DNA of 55,821 nt, taken from positions 1-55,821 of the forward strand of contig NZ_JAFFIW010000039.1 in assembly GCF_018588885.1 (NCBI RefSeq), read 5' to 3'. Each line of letters opens with the position of its first letter. Position 1 is the stretch's first letter. Origin of the DNA: Mesorhizobium sp. dw_380. GTDB lineage: Bacteria; Pseudomonadota; Alphaproteobacteria; Rhizobiales; Rhizobiaceae. Below, one piece after another: positions 25,603-34,267 of this stretch. Below the pieces are notes generated by a model. It made no database searches, was not told the origin of the DNA, and saw nothing but the letters and a program-made list of their open reading frames with translations. The position numbers and the translations under genes were made by a program.

Positions 25603-27690
25603 ATGAAGCGCGAGATAGGCCCCAATCAGATGAAGATCGATGCTCTTCCGGCGCGTGCGTCGGCTGCCGCCAGGCAAATGGTTTTGGGGAACATTGATTA
25701 TGACGAGCGCGCCACCATGCGCGCCTGGGAAAATTTTCTGGCCGACGAGCCCAAATGTGCCCGCGACCCCGTCCACCCAAGCCACGTCCGCTCCCTCATT
25801 CACGAGTCCTGGTATCGCAGCGCCACCGGCGGCATCAACGCTCAAGGGATTGAAGCGCCACTGAGCAGTGATCGCGACGAGATCGAATATCTGACCCGCG
25901 CCAATGCAGAACTGCTTTCGGCGGCGCGACGGTCGTTCGCCTCCCTTGGCCAGTTGCTGGATGGGACAGGCGCGATGCTGGTTCTGGCCGACAGCGACGG
26001 CGTGCTGATCGACGCCATCGGCGACAAGAAGACGCTGCATGACGGCATGGATATCCACCTCGGCATCGGCGGCAAATGGAACGAGGATGCCGTCGGAACC
26101 AACGGCATCGGCACGGCGCTGTGGACTGGAGAGCCGACCTTCGTCCATGCGGCCGAGCATTTCTGCGCCGGCATCAAATCCTGGACCTGCGCCGGCGCGC
26201 CGATCCGTGATCCGCTGGACGGCAAGATCATCGGCGTGGTCGACCTGTCAGGCTATTCGCCGATCTTCCGGCCGCACAACACCGCGCTCGTCGCCGCCAC
26301 CGCCCGGCAGATTGAAAAGGCGCTTGCCGAACAGCAGCAGGAACAACGCACACGTCTGCTCGAAGCCTTCATTTCCTCGGCTCCCAGCTACCGCCGAAAA
26401 GACGGGCTGGTGATCGTCGACCATCGGGGCCGGGCGATCTTCTGCAACAACGTGCCTGACGGCGAGAAGACCGAAATGATGGACGGCCCGATGGAACCGG
26501 GACGCGGCCGCTGGCTGATGAACCTTCCGTCGTCCGGTTCCGACGCCGATCTTGCCAGGGCACTCCCGGCCCATCTGCGATCCTGCCACATCACGCCGTT
26601 GAAGTTGGACGGCGACCTCCGCGGCGCGGCGCTGGTGTTCCCCTCCGTTCCTGCAGTCTCCAGCGTGACTGTGGTCCACCGGGAGGTGAACAAGCATCTT
26701 CAGGAAGCTGTCGCCATGATCGTCGGCGAAAGCGAAGCGTTACAGGCCGCCATAGACGTCGCATGCCGCGTCGCCCGATCGAGAGGCGCTACATCGCTGT
26801 TGGTCGAAGGTGAGACAGGCGTCGGGAAAGAGCTGTTTGCGCGGCTCGTCCACGCCGGCAGCAGACGCACGGCGACCGATCCGTTCATCGCGATGAATTG
26901 TGGGGCGATCACCAGGGACCTGTTCGGCAGCGAATTGTTCGGCCATGTCGCCGGCGCCTTTACCGGCGCCTCGCGTGAAGGCAAGCCGGGCGTATTCGAA
27001 CTCGCCAATGGCGGCGTGCTCAGTCTCGACGAAATCGGCGAGTTGCCGCTCGAGATCCAGCCATTCCTGTTGCGTGTTTTGGAAGAGCGCGTGGTCCAGC
27101 GTATTGGCGACAGCCGGGGACGCCCGGTGGACGTGCGCCTGGTCGCCTCGACCAATCGCGATCTCAAGCAGGAAGTTGCCGCCGGCCGCTTCCGAAGCGA
27201 TCTCTACTATCGAATTGGCGCGGTCTCGATCACTGTCCCACCGCTGCGCGAGCGCGGCGAGGATGTTCTGCTGCTGATCGAACATTTCAACCGGCAGATC
27301 GCAACCGCAGCAGGCGAGGATTCGCTGGAATTCTCACACGACGCGCTCGAGGCCCTGCTTGGTTACCATTGGCCAGGCAATGTGCGCGAACTGAAGAATC
27401 TCGTTGGGCGGTTGCACATCCTGGCGCGCGGCGGCACGGTCGAGCTTCAGGATCTTCCTGGGGAAGTCCGCGCCGGCAATCGCAACAACATGCCCATGCA
27501 CGGCGATCATCCCGGAGCCATCCTCGAAGCACCGGTGTGCACATTCGAGGATGCAGAATGCCAAGCGATCAAGAATGCGCTTGCCGCAGAGAGCGGCAAT
27601 CTCAGCAAGGTCGCGCTGAGGCTCGGCATTTCGAGGCCGACGCTCTATCGCAAGCTCGGGCAATACGGCATCCAACGCGGTTTCATTTAA
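25603..27690 (+). CDS. mimR: Sigma-54-dependent activator, AcoR/MimR type
   Basis: 695 residues. An N-terminal GAF-type sensor (~75-270, with LVLADSDGVLIDAIGD and WNEDAVGTNGIGTAL typical of AcoR/MimR) is followed by a sigma-54 interaction AAA+ domain. The latter has GETGVGKELFARLVH near residue 402, the GAFTGA loop at 451-456 and SLDEIGELPLEIQP. A C-terminal Fis-type HTH (GNLSKVALRLGISRPTLYRKL) ends it. ATG 25630 is an alternative start. It should activate the sigma-54 promoter at 38463-38478 in front of the monooxygenase operon; its effector is probably a short alkane-derived alcohol or ketone. Confidence 0.9.
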   Translation: MKREIGPNQMKIDALPARASAAARQMVLGNIDYDERATMRAWENFLADEPKCARDPVHPSHVRSLIHESWYRSATGGINAQGIEAPLSSDRDEIEYLTRANAELLSAARRSFASLGQLLDGTGAMLVLADSDGVLIDAIGDKKTLHDGMDIHLGIGGKWNEDAVGTNGIGTALWTGEPTFVHAAEHFCAGIKSWTCAGAPIRDPLDGKIIGVVDLSGYSPIFRPHNTALVAATARQIEKALAEQQQEQRTRLLEAFISSAPSYRRKDGLVIVDHRGRAIFCNNVPDGEKTEMMDGPMEPGRGRWLMNLPSSGSDADLARALPAHLRSCHITPLKLDGDLRGAALVFPSVPAVSSVTVVHREVNKHLQEAVAMIVGESEALQAAIDVACRVARSRGATSLLVEGETGVGKELFARLVHAGSRRTATDPFIAMNCGAITRDLFGSELFGHVAGAFTGASREGKPGVFELANGGVLSLDEIGELPLEIQPFLLRVLEERVVQRIGDSRGRPVDVRLVASTNRDLKQEVAAGRFRSDLYYRIGAVSITVPPLRERGEDVLLLIEHFNRQIATAAGEDSLEFSHDALEALLGYHWPGNVRELKNLVGRLHILARGGTVELQDLPGEVRAGNRNNMPMHGDHPGAILEAPVCTFEDAECQAIKNALAAESGNLSKVALRLGISRPTLYRKLGQYGIQRGFI

Positions 27691-27710
27691 ACCAAAGTCC
27701 GTTCACCGGC

Positions 27711-27743
27711 ACAAAAACCCGCGGCATTCGCGCCGCGGGGTTG
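27711..27743 (-). terminator. Rho-independent terminator of the monooxygenase operon
   Basis: On the minus strand a G+C-rich stem (CCGCGGC / GCCGCGG with flanking pairs) is followed by GGGTTTTTGT. It lies ~50 bases beyond the DUF1097 gene and before the convergent regulator's stop. The stem could also serve the plus strand, but no U-run is present in that direction. Confidence 0.8.
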
Positions 27744-27792
27744 GGGAAATTCGTCAGCCGAGTTTGCCTTCAGACAGCGGTCGCGGGATTGA

Positions 27793-28290
27793 TCAGGCCT
27801 TTACGACAGCACCGGTCACTTTCTCCGAGACGTAGCCGAGGATGTTGCCGATGATCAGCGAGATAACCACAGCGGCCGCGACCTTGGTGATGGCGCCGAC
27901 GCCTTCGCCATAGGCGGCCACACCAAGCAGAAAAAGCGCGGCAGTCGTTGCGTAGCCATAAACCGCTGACGGAATGGCGCTCAGCAATGGCACCTTGGCG
28001 GCGAGAATCAGGACTACGATTGAAATGCCGACGCAAATGCCGGCCATGATCGCTGTAACCCCGATAGATGTCAGTGCTATCAGTGCGCCGGCGGCGCAAA
28101 CCGCTCCCCAGAGGTTTGCGACCGCCGAATTCTTGAACCCGGCTTCCTTGCCGCCACAGTGATAGAAACTCCCCCAGCCGACAAACACCGCCCAGATCAG
28201 CAGATAGGGGTTGCCGATGGTGATCGCTGCCCACGTTGCAATGCCGCCCATAATGCCGATGACGACGGCCAACCCTGTGATAAGATCCAT
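27793..28290 (-). CDS. DUF1097 integral membrane protein
   Basis: 165 residues from ATG 28290 with GGAGGACAAT directly upstream. Five or so hydrophobic helices (LITGLAVVIGIMGGIATWAAI, LIWAVFVGWGSFYHCGGK, LIALTSIGVTAIMAGICVGISIVVLIL and others) match the DUF1097 family. Function is not established. Being the last gene of the operon, next to an aquaporin, it may help move a small polar metabolite such as acetone, acetol or 2-propanol. That is inference. Confidence 0.85.
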   Translation of the reverse strand: MDLITGLAVVIGIMGGIATWAAITIGNPYLLIWAVFVGWGSFYHCGGKEAGFKNSAVANLWGAVCAAGALIALTSIGVTAIMAGICVGISIVVLILAAKVPLLSAIPSAVYGYATTAALFLLGVAAYGEGVGAITKVAAAVVISLIIGNILGYVSEKVTGAVVKA

Positions 28291-28425
28291 ATTGTCCTCC
28301 CGTTTTTCCAAAGCTCGAAGCAAAGAAACTGTCAGGATCGCGCTTCGCCAGACGTCCCGACACCAAAACGCCATGGAATCAACCACGGGGTTCAAGGAGA
28401 AAGCTTGCCGGGTCCCGGCAAGCAA

Positions 28426-29115
28426 TCAGGCCGGCTGAGCCGCCGGTTCGCTCGCGCCGATCACCCCGGCGCGCAATGCCAGTCCGGCTGCGCTCGCGCC
28501 AAGGCATGGCGCCACGATATAGAGCCAGAGCTGCGACAGCGCAGGTCCACCGGCAAAGAGCGCCGGGCCGAGCGAGCGGGCCGGATTGACCGACGATCCG
28601 GACACGGCAATGCCTGCGAGATGGATCATGACCAGCGTAAGTCCGATCGCCAGGCCGGCCAGAGGACCTGCCCCGCCTTCGGTTGTGGCGCGAAGGATGA
28701 CGAGCATAAACAGGAACGTGGCGATCGCCTCGAACAGGAAGGCCGACGTTGCCGAATAGGCCGACCAGCCATTCTGGGCGAAGCCATTAGCCGCCACGTC
28801 GTAGCCGCCGCCCTTGCCTTGGGCGATGACGTAGAGCACCGCCGATGCAACAATCGCACCCGCGCATTGCGCGAAGACATAGCCGATCAGGTCCTTCGAT
28901 TTCATTCGACCGGAGACGAAGAAGCCGAGGCTCACCGCCGGATTGAGGTGTGCGCCTGAAATCGGTCCGATCGAATAGGCCATCGCCACTACCGCCAGAC
29001 CGAAGGCCATGGCGACGCCGAGCAGGCCGACTTCGGCGCGCATGAACAGGACCGTCGCGCAGCCGAAGAAAACCAGCGCGAAGGTTCCGATGAATTCACA
29101 GACGTATTTGTTCAT
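28426..29115 (-). CDS. aqpZ: Aquaporin (MIP family)
   Basis: 229 residues with six membrane helices and the two pore motifs intact: GAHLNPAVSLGFF and GSSVNPARSLGPAL. Length and the second NPA loop fit AqpZ-like water channels, though the selectivity residues should be inspected before excluding glycerol or small-solute permeability. It is embedded in the monooxygenase operon, ~70 bases after the alcohol dehydrogenase gene. This suggests a role in passage of a small oxidised product or in osmotic balance. Confidence 0.93.
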   Translation of the reverse strand: MNKYVCEFIGTFALVFFGCATVLFMRAEVGLLGVAMAFGLAVVAMAYSIGPISGAHLNPAVSLGFFVSGRMKSKDLIGYVFAQCAGAIVASAVLYVIAQGKGGGYDVAANGFAQNGWSAYSATSAFLFEAIATFLFMLVILRATTEGGAGPLAGLAIGLTLVMIHLAGIAVSGSSVNPARSLGPALFAGGPALSQLWLYIVAPCLGASAAGLALRAGVIGASEPAAQPA

Positions 29116-29188
29116 TTCTTCCTCTCTATGCAGATGACGACGGGACCGAAACGTTGCGCCCGTTCCGTACGGGTCCGGTCCGGAATTT

Positions 29189-30232
29189 TCAGGGAACGAT
29201 GACGCCTCGACCGGTGAACCGCCGGTTCTTGAAATCGTCGAGTGCGGTGTTGATGCTGGCGAGGTTGTATTCGGTGTAATGCATCTTCACCTTGCCGTCG
29301 GCGTTGAGCTCCATCAGCTCGACAAGCTCTGTGAAATTGCCAACCAGGCTGCCGCCGATGTTGATTTCCTCGATGACGAGATGCGCGGTCGGCACATTGA
29401 CGGCGCCGCCATAGCCGACGACGAACAATTGCCCGCCCTTGCGCACCATCTTCCAGCAGATGTTCTCGACGCCGAGCTCGCCGACGAAATCGATGACCAC
29501 GTGGGCGCCGCCGCCGGTGATCTGGCTGACCTCCTCGATGACGTTGGGTCCGCCATCGAGAACGAAGTCGGCGCCCAGATCCTTGGCCAGCACGCGCGCG
29601 GCCGGCTCGCGATCGACGGCAATAATACGGCAGCCCGAGATCGCGTGCAGCGATTGCAGCGCGATATGGCCGAGCCCGCCGATACCGAGCAGCACACAGT
29701 AACTCCCAGGCCTTAGCAGCTTGGCCGCCCGCTTGGCGGCGCGGTAGGCGGTGATGCCGGCGTCAGCCAACGGCGCCACTTCGATCGGCGTCACATTGGC
29801 GTTGAGCTTGATCAGCGAGCGTTCGCTGGTGATGAAATATTCGGCGAAGCCGCCATTCATGCCAAGACCGGGGAACTGGCCGTTGTCGCAGTACATGTCC
29901 TCACCGTGCCGGCAGTTGAGGCAGATGCCGCAAGAGCGGAACGGATGACAGATTACGGCGTCGCCGCGCTTGACCGACCTGACGCCGCTGCCGACCTCCT
30001 CGACCCAGCCGGCATTTTCATGGCCCATGATGTAAGGCAACAGCGTGCCTTCGGGGTCCATCGTCGGCTTCCATACGCCTTCGATGATGTGCAGGTCGGT
30101 GCGGCAGAGACCGGCGGCACCAACCCGCACGATCACCTCGTCGGGCGCGGTGATCGTCGGCGCCTTGACCTCCTCGATCCTAAGCTGGACGTTCATCTTC
30201 GGATCGTATTCGTAGAGTCTGGCAGCTTTCAT
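29189..30232 (-). CDS. Zinc-dependent alcohol dehydrogenase (MDR, AdhP-like)
   Basis: 347 residues from ATG 30232 with AAAGGATACG upstream. Catalytic zinc ligands sit in GAAGLCRTDLHIIEG and MGHENAGWV, and the structural zinc loop is CGICLNCRHGEDMYC. NAD binding is LLGIGGLGHIALQ. In the operon it most likely oxidises the alcohol formed by the monooxygenase (2-propanol to acetone, or an acetol-type product). This follows the alcohol dehydrogenases in prm/mim clusters of actinomycetes. Confidence 0.9.
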   Translation of the reverse strand: MKAARLYEYDPKMNVQLRIEEVKAPTITAPDEVIVRVGAAGLCRTDLHIIEGVWKPTMDPEGTLLPYIMGHENAGWVEEVGSGVRSVKRGDAVICHPFRSCGICLNCRHGEDMYCDNGQFPGLGMNGGFAEYFITSERSLIKLNANVTPIEVAPLADAGITAYRAAKRAAKLLRPGSYCVLLGIGGLGHIALQSLHAISGCRIIAVDREPAARVLAKDLGADFVLDGGPNVIEEVSQITGGGAHVVIDFVGELGVENICWKMVRKGGQLFVVGYGGAVNVPTAHLVIEEINIGGSLVGNFTELVELMELNADGKVKMHYTEYNLASINTALDDFKNRRFTGRGVIVP

Positions 30233-30269
30233 CGTCGTATCCTTTCAATGTCGAGATTGTTCGGATTGC

Positions 30270-31901
30270 TCAGGCGCGGCCGAGCTTTTCAGAGCCGCCG
30301 CCGCGGGCCGGTCCCGTCGTCGGGTCCTCATCCTCGGCGAGATGGCCAATCAACGTTTCGGTGGTCAGGATCAGCGTCGCCACCGAAGCTGCGTTGGCGA
30401 GCGCAGTGTAGGTGACGCGGACCGGATCGATGATCCCTGCCTCGAACATGTTCTGGTAGCTGCCGGCAGACGCGTTGTAGCCGTAGCCGCCGTTGATGCG
30501 CGTGACTTCCGCCACGACTGCTTCTGGATCGGCGCCGGCATTGGCGGCTATGCGCCAGAGCGGCCGCGACAGCACCGAGCGCACAAGTCGCACACCTTCG
30601 GCGACATCGCCGTCAACGCCGGTCGCCACCTTGTCGAGCAGCGGCGCGATCTGGGCAAGCGCTGAGCCGCCGCCGGCGACCACGCCCTCTTCGCACGCGG
30701 CGCGTACCGCATTGAGCGAGTCCTCGATCAGTTGGATGGTCCGCTTTTGCTCGACCGGTGTGACGCCGCCGGCATAAAGGATCGCGGTGCCGCCAGAGAG
30801 CTTGGCCAGGCGCTCGCGCAGCTTGTCCTGGTCGATGTTCGGCGGCGAGGCCTCATACTGTCGCTGCACCTGGGCGCGGCGCGATGCGATTGCCGCATGG
30901 TCGCCGCCGCCGCGGATGATCGAGGTGTAGGACGAACTGGTCTTCACCCGATCAGCCGTTCCGAGGTCGTCGGCGGTGATATCCTCCAGCCGGCCGCCGA
31001 GGTCACGCGCGATCACCTTGCCGCCGGTGATGATCGCCAGATCCTCCATCATCGCCTTGCGCCAATGGCCATATTCCGGCGGATGGACGACGAGGTATTT
31101 TCCAGGTCCCTGCTTGCCGAGCAGCGTCACCACGACTTCCGGCGACATTTCCTCGGACACGATCAGCAGCGGCCGACCGACCTCGTCGGCGATGCGGCGG
31201 ACCGCATCGAGCTGCTCGGGCTCTTTGATCTTGAGATCGGTCATCAGGATGTAGGGCCGGTCGAGAACGGCCTCCATCTTCTCCTGGTCGGTCACCATAT
31301 GATGAGAGAGATAGCCGCGTTCGAAGGACATGCCTTCGACCACATCGAGCGTGGTCTCAGTGGTGACGCTGAAGTCGGTGGTGATGACGCCTTCGGCGCC
31401 CACCCGCTGATGCGCTTCAGCCACAAGTGCGCCAAGTTTCGTGTTGGTCGCGGCGATGTTGGCGACCGATGCGAGAATCCCGTTGCCCTTGGCAGGCTTG
31501 GCCGACGCCTTGAGCGCGGCCACCACCGCCGCCACGGCAAGGTCGATGCCTTTGCACAGATCGACGGACTTCACACCGCGCTCATTCGCCTCGACGCCGC
31601 CCTGGATGAGCGCGTTGGCGAGCACGATGGCCGTCGTTGTGCCGTCGCCGGCGATCTCGTTGGTCTGCATCGACACCTCACGGACAACTTGCGCGCCCAT
31701 GTTTTCGAAACGGTCGTGCAGTTCGATCTCGGAGGCGATGCTGACGCCATCGCGGGTCACCATCGGCGTGCCGATCGGCCGGTCGATCATGGCGTTCATG
31801 CCTTTGGGACCGAGCGTCGGCTCGACGGCGGCTGCAAGCCGGAAGACACCGCGGGCGAGAGCCCGGCGGGCCTCCGAATTATGAAGCATTATTTTGGGCA
31901 T
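30270..31901 (-). CDS. mimG: Dedicated GroEL-like chaperonin of the monooxygenase operon
   Basis: 543 residues from ATG 31901, preceded by AAGGAGGAATC. It aligns along its length with GroEL: AVEPTLGPKGMNAMID, TRDGVSIASEIELHD, EIAGDGTTTAIVLANAL (ATPase Asp) and EGVVAGGGSALAQI. It lacks the GGM-rich tail and starts with MPKIMLHNSEARRAL, unlike housekeeping GroEL. No groES is alongside. In mycobacteria a mimG-type chaperonin is needed for folding of the MimA hydroxylase; the same role is proposed here. Confidence 0.92.
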   Translation of the reverse strand: MPKIMLHNSEARRALARGVFRLAAAVEPTLGPKGMNAMIDRPIGTPMVTRDGVSIASEIELHDRFENMGAQVVREVSMQTNEIAGDGTTTAIVLANALIQGGVEANERGVKSVDLCKGIDLAVAAVVAALKASAKPAKGNGILASVANIAATNTKLGALVAEAHQRVGAEGVITTDFSVTTETTLDVVEGMSFERGYLSHHMVTDQEKMEAVLDRPYILMTDLKIKEPEQLDAVRRIADEVGRPLLIVSEEMSPEVVVTLLGKQGPGKYLVVHPPEYGHWRKAMMEDLAIITGGKVIARDLGGRLEDITADDLGTADRVKTSSSYTSIIRGGGDHAAIASRRAQVQRQYEASPPNIDQDKLRERLAKLSGGTAILYAGGVTPVEQKRTIQLIEDSLNAVRAACEEGVVAGGGSALAQIAPLLDKVATGVDGDVAEGVRLVRSVLSRPLWRIAANAGADPEAVVAEVTRINGGYGYNASAGSYQNMFEAGIIDPVRVTYTALANAASVATLILTTETLIGHLAEDEDPTTGPARGGGSEKLGRA

Positions 31902-31978
31902 GATTCCTCCTTCCGCCTTACGGGCGGGTTGTTGGTTAGGGGCCTCGTGCGAGGGAGGCCGTTGCTGTCGGCTCTGCT

Positions 31979-32776
31979 TCAGGCGGTCGGTGCGGTCCGT
32001 GCCGGCACGCGATCCATGATGAAATCGACCAGCGTCGGTTCGCCGTCGACCACATCCAGTTCCTTGTATCTGGTCTGCTTGAGCCCCCGGCACAGCGCGC
32101 CGTTGAACTCCATGTTGATGCGCACACCGCGCAGTTCGGCGAGATGGGCGCTGAGCGCGCCAGAAGGTATGCGTGGCCCCTCCCAGGTCACGAAGACGGG
32201 ATCATCCGCCCGGCGGTTCGGAAACCGCTCGAGCAGCGCCGCCCGGTATCGCGGCTTCTGCTTGGCCGCCTCGCCCGGCTCGAACCGGGCGACGTCGTAG
32301 GCCGGCAGGTCCATGCCGAGGATTTCGCGATCGGTCAGACCGTGCGCCTTGAGGCCGCGCAGGACTGCCTCCTGGCGCCGCTTGAAGGCCTTAATCGCAA
32401 AGGTTTCGCGCAAGCCGCCGAGATCCTGATCCTCGGCAAGCAGGGCGAAGATATCGCCGAAGCTCTTGCCGGCCTCCATGCCGCGATTGACCTCGTCGGC
32501 GAACATGTGGTCGTGCAGCTTGACGCGATAGGCCGGCGCCCAGGAGAGCTGGTCGAGCGCCTTGCGGACGCCGTCCAGCATCAGGAACGCGAAGTTGGGC
32601 GAGCACCAGTAGGTCGGCAGGCGGAAGTCTATCTCCACGCTGCCATCGCTCGTCATCGCGGCTCGCTCGACGAAGCCCATCTCGGTAATCGGTTCGTCGA
32701 GCTCCGGGTCGTTGACCTCACCAAGGCACCGCCAGAGTTCGTTCTCGCGGTTGCCGGAAACGCTGGCGGTTGCCAT
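31979..32776 (-). CDS. DUF59/MIP18-family protein of the monooxygenase operon
   Basis: 265 residues from ATG 32776, five bases after the amidohydrolase stop. The N-terminal ~100 residues match the DUF59 iron-sulfur-assembly fold (NELWRCLGEVNDPELDEPITEMGFVERA, VEIDFRLPTYWCSPNFAFLMLDGVR with the conserved Cys). The remainder is specific to monooxygenase-linked homologues. It may help metal-centre assembly of the diiron hydroxylase or the Fe-S reductase. The longer open frame upstream is shadow sequence of the neighbouring gene. Confidence 0.85.
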   Translation of the reverse strand: MATASVSGNRENELWRCLGEVNDPELDEPITEMGFVERAAMTSDGSVEIDFRLPTYWCSPNFAFLMLDGVRKALDQLSWAPAYRVKLHDHMFADEVNRGMEAGKSFGDIFALLAEDQDLGGLRETFAIKAFKRRQEAVLRGLKAHGLTDREILGMDLPAYDVARFEPGEAAKQKPRYRAALLERFPNRRADDPVFVTWEGPRIPSGALSAHLAELRGVRINMEFNGALCRGLKQTRYKELDVVDGEPTLVDFIMDRVPARTAPTA

Positions 32777-32781
32777 GGCCC

Positions 32782-33804
32782 CTACTCCGCCGCGATGCTG
32801 AAGGGCGAGCCGGCGAGCGCCTTCTTCTTGGCTTCGATGTCGATGTTGTAGAGGCGCGCGGCATTGAGGCCGAGGATCTTCTCCTTGATCTCGTCGGTCA
32901 GTTGAACGCCACGTTCCGCGGCGATGTCCTCGGGGATCTGGTAGGCCCAGAATTTCTCGACAAGCCAGCGCGGCGTCCAGATCGCGTAGTCGGAACCAAA
33001 CAGGATCTTCTCCGGCCCGAGCCAGAACAGCAGTTCGGCGATGACCTCGCCAAAATAGCGCGGGCGGGAATGGATGAAGGGCAGCGCCACGGCCAGCCCG
33101 CCATAGACATTGGTTTCCTGCGTCGCGATCCAGCAGAAATCGTCGAGACGCGGCAGGCCGCAATGCTCGATGATCCAGTTGAGGCCCTGGAAATCCGTCG
33201 CCGCGTGATCGACGTCATGGACGTCGAAGGCATCCTTCGAGAGTGGCAGGATGGTCGGTCCCTTGTGGACGTGGATGTTCCTGATCCCGAGCTTGTCGCA
33301 GAGTTCGAAACACTTGTAGGCATCAGGATCGGTGAGCTTCCAGCCCTTGGAGGCGCCGTTCCATTCGGCCGTGTACATCTTCACGCCCTGGACGTCATAG
33401 GTCTCCTTGAGGAAGTGGATGTACTCGAGCGCCTTCTCGCCGTCGCGCGGATCGAAGGCGCCGTTGACGATGAAACGCTCCGGATAGCGCCTGGCTACCT
33501 CGGCGTTGCGCTCGATGGTGTTGAAGCCGTTCTTGTAGAAGTCCTTGAGATAGGTCGACTGGACGATCGCCACATCGTCGGGACCGTCGATGAACAGGTC
33601 GCGATAGAGATCGTCGGCGCTGTATTTCTCGAACTTGCTCTTCTCCCAAAGCTGGTCCTTGGGACTCAGCCCGGTGTGATAGGCGTAGAAGCAATCGATG
33701 AACTGCTTGCCGTGGATGTTCTTCTGGTTTTCGGGGCTGCCGTCCCAGAAATGGGTGTGGCCATCGACCACGAAGATATCCTTGCCTTCCGGTGTCCTAA
33801 ACAT
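32782..33804 (-). CDS. Amidohydrolase-2 family metal-dependent hydrolase
   Basis: 340 residues from ATG 33804; GTGGAGGAAAGA just upstream is the ribosome-binding site, so the earlier in-frame GTG is unlikely. The TIM-barrel metal motifs are VVDGHTHFWDG, NIHVHKGP, IEHCGLPRLDD and FGSDYAIWTP. Homologues are regular members of propane and acetone monooxygenase clusters, with unproven function. It might hydrolyse or decarboxylate a product, or assist assembly. It follows the coupling protein after a strong hairpin. Confidence 0.88.
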   Translation of the reverse strand: MFRTPEGKDIFVVDGHTHFWDGSPENQKNIHGKQFIDCFYAYHTGLSPKDQLWEKSKFEKYSADDLYRDLFIDGPDDVAIVQSTYLKDFYKNGFNTIERNAEVARRYPERFIVNGAFDPRDGEKALEYIHFLKETYDVQGVKMYTAEWNGASKGWKLTDPDAYKCFELCDKLGIRNIHVHKGPTILPLSKDAFDVHDVDHAATDFQGLNWIIEHCGLPRLDDFCWIATQETNVYGGLAVALPFIHSRPRYFGEVIAELLFWLGPEKILFGSDYAIWTPRWLVEKFWAYQIPEDIAAERGVQLTDEIKEKILGLNAARLYNIDIEAKKKALAGSPFSIAAE

Positions 33805-33838
33805 TCTTTCCTCCACGAGATGGGGCGTTGATCGGTTC

Positions 33839-33865
33839 GGCGCGCCGCAACCAGGGCGGCGCGCC
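33839..33865 (-). other. Intercistronic hairpin between the coupling protein and amidohydrolase genes
   Basis: A perfect 10-pair stem, GGCGCGCCGC / GCGGCGCGCC, with a 7-base loop lies in the 75-base gap. On the transcribed strand no U-run follows the stem (the run lies before it). Partial attenuation or mRNA processing, setting monooxygenase subunits above the accessory genes, is more likely than full termination. Confidence 0.65.
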
Positions 33866-33879
33866 CGGTTTTTTGGCGG

Positions 33880-34251
33880 CTATTCGATGTATTCGAACAT
33901 CTCGTCCATGTTGCCGAACAGGATCACGGTGTTGTCGTCGACGCGAACCATGCGGCCGTAATGGGTGGAGGTGTTTACCTCGAAGGTCTCGGCTGAAATC
34001 TCGCGGCCGAGATATTCACCGATCGCGTCCATCTTGAAGATCAGCTTGCCGTCACCGTCGATGCGGATCAGCGCCGGCTGGTAGGTGATGGTCACCCCCG
34101 GCTTCTGGCCCATGAATTCGGCGATGGCTCTCGCCTCGACCGAGTCGTTCATGGTGACGCCGCACTGATGCGAAATCGTCTGTTCGAAGGTGATGTCCTT
34201 CATCTCCTTGAAGATGTTTGAATGCGTTGCGTCGCGTGCTGCTAGTGACAT
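33880..34251 (-). CDS. mimD: Monooxygenase coupling/effector protein (MmoB/DmpM family)
   Basis: 123 residues from ATG 34251 with GGGAGAAATGTC upstream. The pattern QCGVTMNDSVEARAIAEFMGQKPGVTITYQPALIRIDGDGKLIF and the later REISAETFEVNTSTHYGRMV match the cofactorless regulatory component of soluble diiron monooxygenases. It binds the hydroxylase and tunes substrate and oxygen access. It is 16 bases from the small hydroxylase subunit gene. Confidence 0.93.
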   Translation of the reverse strand: MSLAARDATHSNIFKEMKDITFEQTISHQCGVTMNDSVEARAIAEFMGQKPGVTITYQPALIRIDGDGKLIFKMDAIGEYLGREISAETFEVNTSTHYGRMVRVDDNTVILFGNMDEMFEYIE

Positions 34252-34267
34252 GACATTTCTCCCTGTG

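Noticed and set aside
30732..32300. 522-codon plus-strand frame opposite GroEL and the DUF59 gene
   Set aside because: Antisense shadow of well-conserved genes; no motif or ribosome-binding site.
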